DNA of 64,000 nucleotides from Lewinellaceae bacterium. Its GTDB lineage: Bacteria; Bacteroidota; Bacteroidia; Chitinophagales; Saprospiraceae. The stretch is from contig JACJYK010000001.1 of NCBI GenBank assembly GCA_020636135.1, forward strand, positions 248,001 through 312,000, given 5' to 3'. The notes beneath the pieces were generated by a model. The model was not told where the DNA came from, did no database searches, and was given only the letters and a program-made list of their open reading frames with translations. A program made the position numbers and the translations under genes. Position 1 is the stretch's first letter; every line of letters starts with the position of its first letter. This document shows positions 28,235-36,764 of this stretch, piece after piece.

Positions 28235-28528
28235 TTATATATTTATCGGATCAATTTTATCATATTCTTGATGAGTACCAATGTATCTTATCCAGATCAT
28301 CCCGTATTTGTAGTTTACTTTAACAATTAGTCGATATCTATTCCCTCTTATATTGAAGATCACTCTGTTTTCAGGTATTATCCTTGCATTAGGGAAGTCC
28401 TCCACGATCTTTTCAGGTATGTCCCACTGTCCTTTCTCCACTTCCTCAAACCATGCTTTCAACTGCTGTTCTGCATCACCATGCTTTGTCCAAAACTCGC
28501 GTAGTATCTTCTTTGATAATACTCTCAA
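28235..28528 (-). CDS. higB: HigB-type mRNA interferase toxin
   Basis: A 97-residue RelE-fold endoribonuclease that cleaves mRNA on the ribosome. Family hallmarks are ILREFWTKHGDAEQQLKAWF at the N-terminus, RVIFNIRGNRYRLIVKVNY in the centre and WIRYIGTHQEYDKID at the C-terminus, in which the basic residues and His belong to the active site. The start is TTG 28528, because the frame has a stop three codons upstream and no ATG. Length and all motifs are intact, so the toxin is probably functional and held by HigA. Confidence 0.93.
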   Translation of the reverse strand: MRVLSKKILREFWTKHGDAEQQLKAWFEEVEKGQWDIPEKIVEDFPNARIIPENRVIFNIRGNRYRLIVKVNYKYGMIWIRYIGTHQEYDKIDPINI

Positions 28529-28631
28529 GATCTTTTACAACTAAAGGTACATAGAAGTTCCCAATTGGGTAACTCTATCTCTAAGATATTGATGACAACA
28601 AACAGATATAGATAAACAACGCTACAATTTC

Positions 28632-28735
28632 AAACCACAAACCCACAAACCCACAAACCCACAAGACCATATATCCACAACCCCACAATCCCACAACCCC
28701 ATAAGACCACAAAACCACAAAACCACAAAACCAAT
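28632..28735. repeat. CCACAAAC/CCACAAAA low-complexity satellite
   Basis: A run of short CCACAA-based units (some CCATA); the minus strand is a G-rich TTTGTGG repeat. Two similar tracts lie at 33825-33926 and 34201-34305. The remainder of 28529-28827 holds a fragment of the 110-bp repeat and the upstream region of the GH92 gene. Confidence 0.85.
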
Positions 28736-28792
28736 ATTACCCCTGCACGTTCGAACAACTATCCAAAACAGCACATCTGCAGTGCCCGATTC

Positions 28793-28800
28793 CGTATCTT
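28793..28800 (+). promoter_or_regulatory. -7 box-like TATCTTTA before the GH92 gene
   Basis: One mismatch to TAnnTTTG, 27 bases before ATG 28828. No clear -33 element. Confidence 0.3.
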
Positions 28801-28827
28801 TAATGCCCACCCAAACATATTAACATC

Positions 28828-31059
28828 ATGAAACGACTGCTCCTCCCGGTAATCTTGTTGATGGCAATTGGTTGCAAACAAGAGGCGCCGACCTTGGATG
28901 TCCTGACTTATGTGGATCCCATGATCGGTACCGGATTTCACGGGCATACCTATCCGGGCGTAACCCTGCCTTTTGGCGCTGTACAACTCAGCCCGGACAC
29001 CCGCATCAACGGCTGGGACGCCTGCAGCGGTTATCATGCATCTGATACGACGATCCTGGGTTTCTCCCACACCCATCTCAGCGGTACGGGTATTGGAGAC
29101 CTGGGCGACGTGCTTATTTTACCCTATGCCGATGACTCCGCAATGGCTCCTGTCGCTACTTTTCGTCATGAACAGGAAGAAGCGCATCCGGGATATTACC
29201 AGGTCCGGTTTGATAACTTTCCGGTCACTGCAGAACTGACCACTACAGACCATGTGGGTTATCACCGCTATACCTGGGATCAGGGGGTGACACCCAGGAT
29301 TTTGCTTGATCTGAGTCATTCACTGCATGAGATGTGGGGACGCAAGAGTATCGCCGATTCGTTGGAGATCATTGATTCGCAGACGATAAGAGGTATGCGC
29401 CAGTCCACCGGCTGGGCGTACGATGAAAAATGTTATTTCTACCTCCACAGCAGCGTCCCCTTTAAGATTTTAACTGCCTACCGGGATAGTATGCAGATCC
29501 CCGTAGAAAAAAATATGTCTGGTGCTCAGCTTTGGGCACACCTGGAGTTTCCAGAGGATGTCTCTGAGGTGGAATTGCAGGTGGGAATCAGTGGGGTGGA
29601 TGAAGCCGGTGCAGAAAAGAACTGGCAGGCGGAAGGACAAAGCTCGTTTGATGCTGTACGTACTCAGGCAGAAAATAACTGGCGGAAAGCGCTGGCAGTC
29701 GTTGAAGTAAGTGCAACGGAATCGGTGATGAAAAACTTCTATACGGCATTGTATCATTCCATGCTGGCGCCCCAGGAATACCAGGATGTGGACGGACGCT
29801 ATCGTGGCATGGATAAGCAGATTCATCAGGCGGAAGGATTTACAAATTATACGGTGTATTCGCTGTGGGATGTCTTCCGGGCCTGGTACCCACTGATGAC
29901 CATCGTTCAGCCTGAGCGCGCAGCTGCCTGGGCGGAAAATCTGGTTTTGAAATACGACGAAGGGGGACTTTTGCCCAAGTGGCCGCTGGTGGCAAACTAT
30001 ACCGGCACCATGGTGGGTTACCCTGCGGCAGCGATCCTGGCCGATGCGCTGGCAAAAGACCTGCCTGGTATCAACTGGAATCAAGCCCTGGAAGCATTGC
30101 AGATCGCTTCAACCTATCATCCGGAACGCCTGGCCAATATCCCGGAGCCGGGAGCGCGGGGAGTCATGTCGAAACACATTCACTTTATCGAAAAGAATCA
30201 ATTTGTCCCGGTTGACTCCGTGGGTGAGTCGGTCTCTTACGGGTTGGAGTGTGCCTATTACGACTGGTGCATTGCTCAGGTTGCGCATAAACTGGGGCGG
30301 GACTCCCTGGCGGCGGTTTACGACCGGCGTGCCAAATATTACCAGCTGTATTTCGATCCCCAGACAGGATTCATGCGCGGCAAATTGTCCAATGGACAGT
30401 GGCGGGTACCCTTCAGTCCTCGCTATTCGCAACACGATCAGGGTGATTTTACTGAAGGAAATGCCTGGCAATGGTCCTGGTTTGTCCCACACGATGTGCA
30501 GGCTTATGCGCAATTGATGGGAGGAGACCAGGTATTCATAAATAAGCTGGATTCGCTGTTTTCGGTGAGTTCGGAGATTGAAGGTGCCAATGCATCTGCG
30601 GACATCACCGGCCTGATCGGGCAGTATGCCCATGGCAATGAACCCAGTCATCACATTGCCTACCTCTACGATTACCTCGGTCAGCCCTGGAAGACACAGG
30701 AGATTGTCGATACCATCCTGACCACTTTGTACGCTCCAACCATCGACGGCATTGTGGGGAATGAAGATTGCGGACAGATGAGTGCCTGGTATGTGCTGAG
30801 CGCTCTGGGGTTTTACCAGGTATGTCCGGGAGATCCGGTTTATGCGATTGGCCGCCCCCTGGTGGATGATGCGACGATCCATTTGCCCGGAGGCAAGTCA
30901 TTCCACATCACGGCGAAGAATAATAATCTGCAGAATAAATACATTCAGTCAGTCACCCTGAATGGCAAGCCACTGGAGAAGATGTTCTTCAGCCATCAGG
31001 AATTGATGAATGGTGGCGAATTGGTATTTCAGATGAGCCATGAACCTAAGATGGAATAG
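28828..31059 (+). CDS. GH92 alpha-mannosidase, lipoprotein
   Basis: A 743-residue exo-alpha-mannosidase, calcium-dependent in characterised family members, which releases mannose from N-glycans or mannans. It has a lipoprotein signal (MKRLLLPVILLMAIGC, lipid on Cys 16). Hallmarks are VDPMIGTGFHGHTYPGVTLP at the N-terminus, EGNAWQWSWFVPHD, HGNEPSHHIAYLYDY and GNEDCGQMSAWYVLSALGFY in the (alpha/alpha)6 catalytic domain. Length is normal. It stands alone, 13 kb from the SusC/SusD locus, between repeat regions. The linkage it cleaves cannot be read from sequence. Confidence 0.95.
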   Translation: MKRLLLPVILLMAIGCKQEAPTLDVLTYVDPMIGTGFHGHTYPGVTLPFGAVQLSPDTRINGWDACSGYHASDTTILGFSHTHLSGTGIGDLGDVLILPYADDSAMAPVATFRHEQEEAHPGYYQVRFDNFPVTAELTTTDHVGYHRYTWDQGVTPRILLDLSHSLHEMWGRKSIADSLEIIDSQTIRGMRQSTGWAYDEKCYFYLHSSVPFKILTAYRDSMQIPVEKNMSGAQLWAHLEFPEDVSEVELQVGISGVDEAGAEKNWQAEGQSSFDAVRTQAENNWRKALAVVEVSATESVMKNFYTALYHSMLAPQEYQDVDGRYRGMDKQIHQAEGFTNYTVYSLWDVFRAWYPLMTIVQPERAAAWAENLVLKYDEGGLLPKWPLVANYTGTMVGYPAAAILADALAKDLPGINWNQALEALQIASTYHPERLANIPEPGARGVMSKHIHFIEKNQFVPVDSVGESVSYGLECAYYDWCIAQVAHKLGRDSLAAVYDRRAKYYQLYFDPQTGFMRGKLSNGQWRVPFSPRYSQHDQGDFTEGNAWQWSWFVPHDVQAYAQLMGGDQVFINKLDSLFSVSSEIEGANASADITGLIGQYAHGNEPSHHIAYLYDYLGQPWKTQEIVDTILTTLYAPTIDGIVGNEDCGQMSAWYVLSALGFYQVCPGDPVYAIGRPLVDDATIHLPGGKSFHITAKNNNLQNKYIQSVTLNGKPLEKMFFSHQELMNGGELVFQMSHEPKME

Positions 31060-31180
31060 TCTGATGACTTCATAGGTCGCCTGGTGTCGCAATTATTATC
31101 CAGGGGAATGACTGGAATGATCCTGGGATCCCGGGATCTCTCCACTCCCTTCGGTCGGTCGAGATGACAGGGTGGGAGTA

Positions 31181-31430
31181 AGTCGGTCGAGATGACGAAG
31201 AGAGAGGGAGTCTGCCGATGTGATTTTTTGAAGTAGTTCGTCGGGATGACAATATAAAAGTAAGTCGGTCGAGATGAAGAAGAGAGAACGAGACGGTCGA
31301 TGTGATGGTGTGAATTAGTTCGTCGGGATTACAATATAAAAGTAAGTTGGTGAGGAAACTAGGAGAGAGGACGTTGATCGACATGACAGGGAGATAGCAA
31401 GTCGGTCGGGATGATAAGATGTGAAGAAGT
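31181..31430. repeat. 82-bp diverged tandem repeat (GTCGGTCGAGATGA-containing)
   Basis: Two recognisable 82-bp units start at 31181 and 31263; each begins AGTCGGTCGAGATGA and ends with GACAATATAAAAGTA or a close variant. Degenerate copies extend from about 31345 to 31430, and a half-unit lies at 31152-31180. The whole interval 31060-31486 has no gene. Confidence 0.75.
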
Positions 31431-31486
31431 TGATCAGGAGGATACTAGATAGGAATTCGGGTGCCTGCAAGTAATCCTAAATCGCC

Positions 31487-33538
31487 TTAAAATTTGACCA
31501 ATTTCTTCATAATCAAGTGATCCGACTCTGTTTTGATCTTAACCCAATAAACACCACCAGGTATTCCCTCGAGTGAAAGGGGAACTTCGGAAGTTCCGGG
31601 TAATTCCTGAAGAAGCAGCGTACGACCGGTCAAATCCAATACCTGCACGGTATGGATGGCAATTGCCGGGCTGAAAATCATCAAACTATTATTGGCAGGA
31701 TTAGGATACAACATTATTCCGGCTTCTCCAGCAACCTCAGTTATCGCACTCACGGGTCCGCTGGAGGCTTCCCAGTTTTCCGCCCTATTATTATCGGCAG
31801 AGGGATCGATCAATTGCAGATAGGGACCGTCCCCATCGGCTTCTTCCGGCCAGGGATCGGAATCATAATAATGCACCTCGTCGATTTGATTGCCAAATGC
31901 ATCTGCCAATACCAGATCGAAGGATTTATTGGAAAGGTTACGGGAAAATTCTCCAAACGGCTGGAAGCCATAATAAGCGGTAAATGCATGCGAATTGCTG
32001 GCCAGATAAATGAGTTCTCCGGGAGCCAGCGTGGCACCGGCTGGGAAGACATAATTCACACCGAGATTCAGAAAATAAATACCGGTAAGGTCTGCCGGTT
32101 GCGCATCCTGATTGGTTATAGCGATAAATTCCAGGTCGTCGCCATCCACGTCACCGGCATCTTCCGGATGGTAATGGATGCGGGAAATGACCAGGTTCGG
32201 TAGTTGGTGATCAAGACAGGGTCCGGTGTCGGCCAGGCGTTCGTCCATCCAGTCTATGCGTGCCTGTAACCAGGACTTCATGGCAGCTTGCTGGTCGAGC
32301 CAGGTTCCAACGGTGTGCCAGCGGGCTTGTTCCCGTACCTGGGCTTCTGCGATCACTGCTGCTAGGCTGTCAATATGGGCCTGGATGACATCCGCATTCA
32401 AGGCGCCACCGGGACTGGTTAAGGATTGCCAGGATTGGGACAGGTAACAGTGAAATGCCGGATCATCGTAGAGGTTCTTCCAGAAAAAAGGACCGGTGTT
32501 GTCTCCATTGTCAAACTGCCAGGCGTCGGTATGGCTGCGATCGAGGCTCCAGAAGAACAAGTCATTGCCAAAGGTCAGATTAAAGTCCCACACAGGTCCC
32601 GCCCGCAATTTTCCCAGCCGGTCTTTATGATAAAAGGTGCTGAAGGTGTAGCCGTCGACATTTGCCGTCAGCTCGTTAATCAGCATGAAGTCGATAAAGC
32701 TGGGCACATCGATGATGGCAGGATAGCCATCCTCCGGGCTTGCATTGTGGGTATTGCTGGTGGCGTGTAAGGTTAAGAACTGATTTTTGATGTAGTCATT
32801 CTGCTGAGACCGGATGTCCTCTGGTTTAGGAGACTCATGGATAAAATCAATAGCATTGCCCGTTGAGGAGCCCATGCTCCAGGCCACCGGATCGCCACCG
32901 GTCGTTTTGTCTGCCTTGGTGATATACCCACCAGTTACATTCGGATAGTTTACATCTTCTTCATCCATCTTGAGAATGTTAACTCGTCCTTCATCCACTT
33001 TGATCTTTTCCAATAGGAGGTAGACCCCTTTGTAGTCGTTGTTGATGATCACTTCACAATACTGTCCCCGTGGTGCGTATTGTCCCATGGCACGAGCCAG
33101 GTCATAGGACAGGATGTCTCTTACCATGGAGGAGTCAAAGGCCAGCCCATTTAGCACCCAGTCGTTTTCCTTGGGCATGCCCAGGAGCTCCACATTATTG
33201 TTCGAGTCATCATCGTTCTTCAGGGTAGTAAAACCATAGGCCTTTTTCGGCAATACCTGCGATGAGGATCCGCGAATCTCAATCTTGATGCGTCCATCGT
33301 AATTCAGGTATTGGTCTTCCGCCTGATCGGTAAGCCAGTTACGGGTGCCGTCTTCATGAAATATGATCTTCATGGATCCCAGGATTTTGGGTTCGTCGGG
33401 AATTTCCCGCGGCACTCCCGTGACGGGATCTTTATCGGTCGTGATGATGAAGATGGGCAGATTACTGCTTGTCAGGGATTGGGTGATGCCCTTGAATGGC
33501 ACAAGCGCTAGCAGAATTATGATAAATCGAAAGATCAT
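31487..33538 (-). CDS. CotH-kinase / lamin-tail domain protein with T9SS sorting domain
   Basis: A 683-residue exported protein. After the signal peptide (ending PFKGITQ) comes a CotH-type domain (about residues 65-420), with EIRGSSSQVLPKKAYGF, KENDWVLNGLAFDSSMVRD, GVYLLLEKIKVDEGRVNI and AGPVWDFNLTFGND, the last containing the Asp of the kinase active site. A lamin-tail domain follows (about 450-565; LVISRIHYHPEDAGDVDGDD) and then a T9SS sorting domain (MLYPNPANNSLMIFS). Spore-coat CotH is a protein kinase; secreted Bacteroidota relatives are uncharacterised. It probably sits on the cell surface. Confidence 0.9.
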   Translation of the reverse strand: MIFRFIIILLALVPFKGITQSLTSSNLPIFIITTDKDPVTGVPREIPDEPKILGSMKIIFHEDGTRNWLTDQAEDQYLNYDGRIKIEIRGSSSQVLPKKAYGFTTLKNDDDSNNNVELLGMPKENDWVLNGLAFDSSMVRDILSYDLARAMGQYAPRGQYCEVIINNDYKGVYLLLEKIKVDEGRVNILKMDEEDVNYPNVTGGYITKADKTTGGDPVAWSMGSSTGNAIDFIHESPKPEDIRSQQNDYIKNQFLTLHATSNTHNASPEDGYPAIIDVPSFIDFMLINELTANVDGYTFSTFYHKDRLGKLRAGPVWDFNLTFGNDLFFWSLDRSHTDAWQFDNGDNTGPFFWKNLYDDPAFHCYLSQSWQSLTSPGGALNADVIQAHIDSLAAVIAEAQVREQARWHTVGTWLDQQAAMKSWLQARIDWMDERLADTGPCLDHQLPNLVISRIHYHPEDAGDVDGDDLEFIAITNQDAQPADLTGIYFLNLGVNYVFPAGATLAPGELIYLASNSHAFTAYYGFQPFGEFSRNLSNKSFDLVLADAFGNQIDEVHYYDSDPWPEEADGDGPYLQLIDPSADNNRAENWEASSGPVSAITEVAGEAGIMLYPNPANNSLMIFSPAIAIHTVQVLDLTGRTLLLQELPGTSEVPLSLEGIPGGVYWVKIKTESDHLIMKKLVKF

Positions 33539-33624
33539 GGTACTTCAATATTTGACCGTCTGATGAAAGATAGGACTTTGGCGGGATATTGACGTTGGAG
33601 TCATGCGATGATGAAGCTTTTATC

Positions 33625-34175
33625 CGTTGGTGAAAATTTTCAATCAGTTGAGTGCCAAAGGCACGATCCATATAAAAGAGGAAACGTGAAATGGGTCGTA
33701 CCTACGGCACTCGGTTGCCTTGAATTCTTTTTCAGCGGATTGAAATCCGCTGCTATTTTACAGTACGAGCCTACGGCTCTTATTCCTTTTCCGGAGCAGG
33801 TTCACCATATAACCCCCTTTACCCTTCCCCACAACCCCACAACACCACAACCCCACAAAACCACAAAACCATAACCCCACAACACCACAAAACCACAACA
33901 CCACAACCCCACAACCCCATAACACCGTGGGTAAAGAGCCGGAGGCTCGGTGGCATCTGGTAGCAGCGGATTTCAATCCACTGGTGGAAATTTTCAATAA
34001 GATGAGTGCCAAAGGCACGATCCATATAAAAGAGGAAACGTGAAATGGGTCGTACCTACGGCACTCGGTTGCCTTGAATTCTTTTTCAGCGGATTGAAAT
34101 CCGCTGCTATTTTACAGTACGAGCCTACGGCTCTTATTCCTTCTCCAGAGCAGTCTCATCATATAACCTCCTTTA
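33625..34175. repeat. duplicated block of REP-like palindromes
   Basis: An approximately 190-bp block at 33625-33815 is repeated at 33980-34175; 138 bases (33650-33787 and 34004-34141) are identical by eye. It contains short perfect hairpins: GTGCCAAAGGCAC (33652, 34006), AGCGGATTGAAATCCGCT (33734, 34088) and GAGCCTACGGCTC (33767, 34121); between the copies lie GAGCCGGAGGCTC (33936) and AGCGGATTTCAATCCACT (33965). Such clusters fit REP/BIME-type elements mobilised by a RAYT transposase elsewhere. Reading frames through it are not genes. Confidence 0.85.
33825..33926. repeat. CCACAA satellite, second tract
   Basis: Short units CCACAACCCCACAA, CCACAAAACCACAA and similar, lying between the two REP-like blocks. 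Its complementary strand is G-rich. Confidence 0.85.
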
Positions 34176-34200
34176 CCCTTCCCCCAAAACCAAAATTCCA

Positions 34201-34305
34201 TAACACTATATCACCACAACACCACAAAACCACAACACCACAACACCATAACCCCATAACACCACAAAACCACAAAACCACAAACACCACATTACCACAA
34301 CACCT
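34201..34305. repeat. CCACAA satellite, third tract
   Basis: Same unit family as the tracts at 28632 and 33825, ending 19 bases before the start codon of the AI-2E family gene, so the satellite lies in its upstream region. Confidence 0.85.
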
Positions 34306-34323
34306 AAATATGTATATTCAGAC

Positions 34324-35436
34324 ATGAAATGGAATAATCGATATGCCTTCATCATCGGCGTCATCCTCTTTGTGGCGGCGGTGACTTATCTGTTCAGCGA
34401 TATTGTCACGTATGTGCTGATCGCCTGGGTTCTGGCTATGATCACCCAGCCGGTATACCGGTTTTTTATGAACAGGCTGAAACTCAGTCACCGCTCGTGG
34501 GGAAACTCGGTCGCGGCGTTGCTGACCATGCTGGCTTTACTGGCTGTGGTGGTGCTGCTGGTCCTGATCCTGGTACCTCCGATTCTGACCCAGGCTTCGA
34601 ATCTGGCCAATGTGGATATCTATGCCGTGATCGGCCGGCTGGAAGAGCCTTTTGTGGCCTTTCAGAAGTGGCTGGGTCGCATGGGAATCAACTATGAAGA
34701 AGGCCTGGGGCGGCAATCCATTACCGATACAGTACAGCGCTATTTCCCCTTTGCCCGCATTGGAGACTGGGTGAGTTCTATACTGGGAGCGGCGAGCAGC
34801 TTTCTTTTTGGTTTGTTTGCCGTTGCATTTATTCTTTTCTTTTTCCTGCGGGAAGACCGGTTGTTCATCAATTTTATCGTTGCCCTGACGCCCCGTGAGT
34901 ACGAAACCCGCATGGAGAGTACCGTGACCGAGACCACGCAGATGTTACGTCGTTATTTCGCGGGAATCCTGTTGCAAATTACCTGTATCACCATCATCGT
35001 ATTCACCGGACTGAGCATTTTTGGTATTAAGAATGCGTTGCTCATTGGATTTTTTGCTGCTGTCATCAATGTGATCCCCTATCTGGGCCCACTGATCGGC
35101 GCCATTTTTGGCATCCTGCTTACGGCGTCAACCTACATCAGCCTGCCTTTTTATCCGGACCTTTTTTCACTGCTGGTCAAGGTTGCTGCTGTCTTTGCCG
35201 TGATGCAGTTGACCGATAATATGCTCCTCCAACCACTTATTTTCTCTAAGAGCGTAAAAGCACACCCACTGGAGATTTTTCTGGTCATTCTGCTGGGCGG
35301 CAAGCTGGGCGGTATCGTAGGCATGGTGCTTGCCATCCCAAGTTACATCGTGATCCGTGTCTTTGCCAGGGTATTTCTGAGTGAGTTCAAGATCGTGCAG
35401 AAGATAGGGGGTGGAAATGGAAATGTGGAGGGTTGA
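34324..35436 (+). CDS. AI-2E family transporter/permease
   Basis: A 370-residue inner-membrane protein of the AI-2E/PerM/TqsA family, with about eight hydrophobic segments. Landmarks are a long segment pair near the N-terminus (FIIGVILFVAAVTYLF), FLFGLFAVAFILFFFLREDR and the conserved NVIPYLGPLIGAIFGILL near residue 250. Family members export small solutes or Na+/H+; the substrate is not predictable. Its stop (35434-35436) lies inside a TTGAATG-type repeat. The satellite upstream leaves little room for a promoter. Confidence 0.9.
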   Translation: MKWNNRYAFIIGVILFVAAVTYLFSDIVTYVLIAWVLAMITQPVYRFFMNRLKLSHRSWGNSVAALLTMLALLAVVVLLVLILVPPILTQASNLANVDIYAVIGRLEEPFVAFQKWLGRMGINYEEGLGRQSITDTVQRYFPFARIGDWVSSILGAASSFLFGLFAVAFILFFFLREDRLFINFIVALTPREYETRMESTVTETTQMLRRYFAGILLQITCITIIVFTGLSIFGIKNALLIGFFAAVINVIPYLGPLIGAIFGILLTASTYISLPFYPDLFSLLVKVAAVFAVMQLTDNMLLQPLIFSKSVKAHPLEIFLVILLGGKLGGIVGMVLAIPSYIVIRVFARVFLSEFKIVQKIGGGNGNVEG

Positions 35437-35453
35437 ATGTTGAATTTTGAATG
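35432..35453. repeat. GTTGAAT-type repeat at a gene 3' end
   Basis: GGTTGAATGTTGAATTTTGA overlaps the stop codon of the preceding gene; same family as 10113-10140 and 62417-62439. Confidence 0.6.
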
Positions 35454-35539
35454 GAAGGAAGTGACAAACCGTGAGAATCCGAGAAGTAGTTATCTATGGA
35501 TTATGGTTCCAATCTTATCCAAGATATAATTCATCCTAG

Positions 35540-35986
35540 GAAGTAAATTTTCAGGGTGATTGGCGCTTGTCATTTTTCAAACATTTGGCTATCACTAAGG
35601 ATGTATTTGGTTCAGGTCTATGGGAGGCACATCATGTGATTCCAAAAAATGTATTGGGTTATCTTCCTGAACTTCAAGATTTGTTATATGATGCAAAAAG
35701 ACCGGAATTGCGTTTTGAATTTGCTGGAGAAGAAAAAGGTATGTTAGTCCAAAGGAAAATATAAGCTTCAGATGTTACTGGCCATGAATTGGATATTAAT
35801 GGAAATGGTAATCAACCTAAATTTGGCATAAATATGGATTCTGCTTTAAATAAGATTCTTAATACAGATGAATCAAATGATATTATGTTTAAAAATATTT
35901 TGGACTTGATTGGGAGGGCAAACAGGAAAATTGAAAACAATGTGATATTGGGGCTCAAAGATTTTAATAATACTATTGTATACTAA
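35540..35986 (+). pseudogene. C-terminal remnant of a polymorphic toxin with AHH-type nuclease motif
   Basis: The open frame begins after TAG at 35537 without a proper start (TTG 35567 is possible). It reads DVFGSGLWEAHHVIPKNVLG, the AHH motif of HNH/Endo VII-fold nuclease toxins, then FEFAGEEKGMLVQRKI and an in-frame TAA at 35762-35764. The same frame continues after the stop as ASDVTGHELDINGNGNQPKF and further to 35984, matching the C-terminal part expected in the family. Relative to the pattern I remember, a His in the second motif is missing (NQPKF instead of a His-Pro-x-Tyr type). All delivery domains are gone. The region is AT-rich, and two immunity-type genes follow 11 bases downstream. 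Confidence 0.65.
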
Positions 35987-35997
35987 TCTGTACCATC

Positions 35998-36690
35998 ATG
36001 AAATATTATGAAATAAGTGAGGCTTTATCAGGATTTAATTCAAAGGGAATAGAAATTACAATTCCCCGAGTACAAATAAAGGTTCAGAGTAACACATTTC
36101 AAGTGCTAGATGGTATTAAAAAAGGAATTAATCCGGAAGAATTGCCACCATTAGAGTTCTTGTCTCTCTGGTCATTTGAAAGAAAGGAATATTGGGAATG
36201 GATGTTGCCAGATTTATTGACCTTTAGTGATCAGCCAATATTGTATTCCATTGCAATATCTGATAAATTATACAAAGCTATATTACCTTATATTTACGAA
36301 GAATATGTGTCATTCTACAATGCTAATTTAATTTATCGTAATCAAATAATACCTTATTATTTGGTCGTATTCAGAATTTCATTCGTAGACTTTGTTATTG
36401 ATTTCAAAAGTACGAAATTCTGTATTTTTGATACCGATGAAGAAAAATTAATTTCTATTTATTCTGAACCAATTGATTGTCTTGATGATTTTATAAGTCA
36501 TAGTGAAAAAGTTTTTAGGGCGAATTCATCATACATGTTGAACATTGAGATGGCAAAAATTAAAGATAATATGCATTTTTTAGAATTCTTTCGTTTTTCA
36601 ACCTGGTTGATATCGGAGCCTCTGTATCTCGATTTAATAAAATTGAATTTTGAGGGGTTAGAATTTACGGAATTTCATAATGCCTTTTAA
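35998..36690 (+). CDS. immunity-type protein (Imm11/Imm43-like), first paralogue
   Basis: A 230-residue soluble protein. The pattern YLVVFRISFVDFVIDFKSTK, followed by WLISEPLYLDLIK and a C-terminal GLEFTEF, recalls the Imm11/DUF1629-like or Imm43-like immunity families; I cannot decide which without a profile search. It would bind and block the toxin tip encoded 11 bases upstream. It is AT-rich, unlike the glycan locus to the right, and has no signal peptide. Its neighbour at 36765 is a full-length paralogue. Confidence 0.6.
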   Translation: MKYYEISEALSGFNSKGIEITIPRVQIKVQSNTFQVLDGIKKGINPEELPPLEFLSLWSFERKEYWEWMLPDLLTFSDQPILYSIAISDKLYKAILPYIYEEYVSFYNANLIYRNQIIPYYLVVFRISFVDFVIDFKSTKFCIFDTDEEKLISIYSEPIDCLDDFISHSEKVFRANSSYMLNIEMAKIKDNMHFLEFFRFSTWLISEPLYLDLIKLNFEGLEFTEFHNAF

Positions 36691-36764
36691 TAAATAAATA
36701 TATATAAATTTAAATATGTAATCTTGAGAACAAAAGATGTGAATCAAATTATTGCAAATAGAAA

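Noticed and set aside
28622..28810. Minus-strand frame rich in Leu-Trp-Cys-Gly
   Set aside because: It is the translation of the CCACAA satellite; the same kind of frame appears at 33758-34025. Composition is repeat-driven and no start context is seen.
33608..34327. Two similar plus-strand frames sharing VVPTALGCLEFFF
   Set aside because: They read through the duplicated REP-like palindrome block; similarity comes from the DNA repeat.
35762..35764. Stop codon recoding in the AHH fragment
   Set aside because: The codon is TAA, which is not used for selenocysteine or pyrrolysine, and the fragment already lacks its 5' part.
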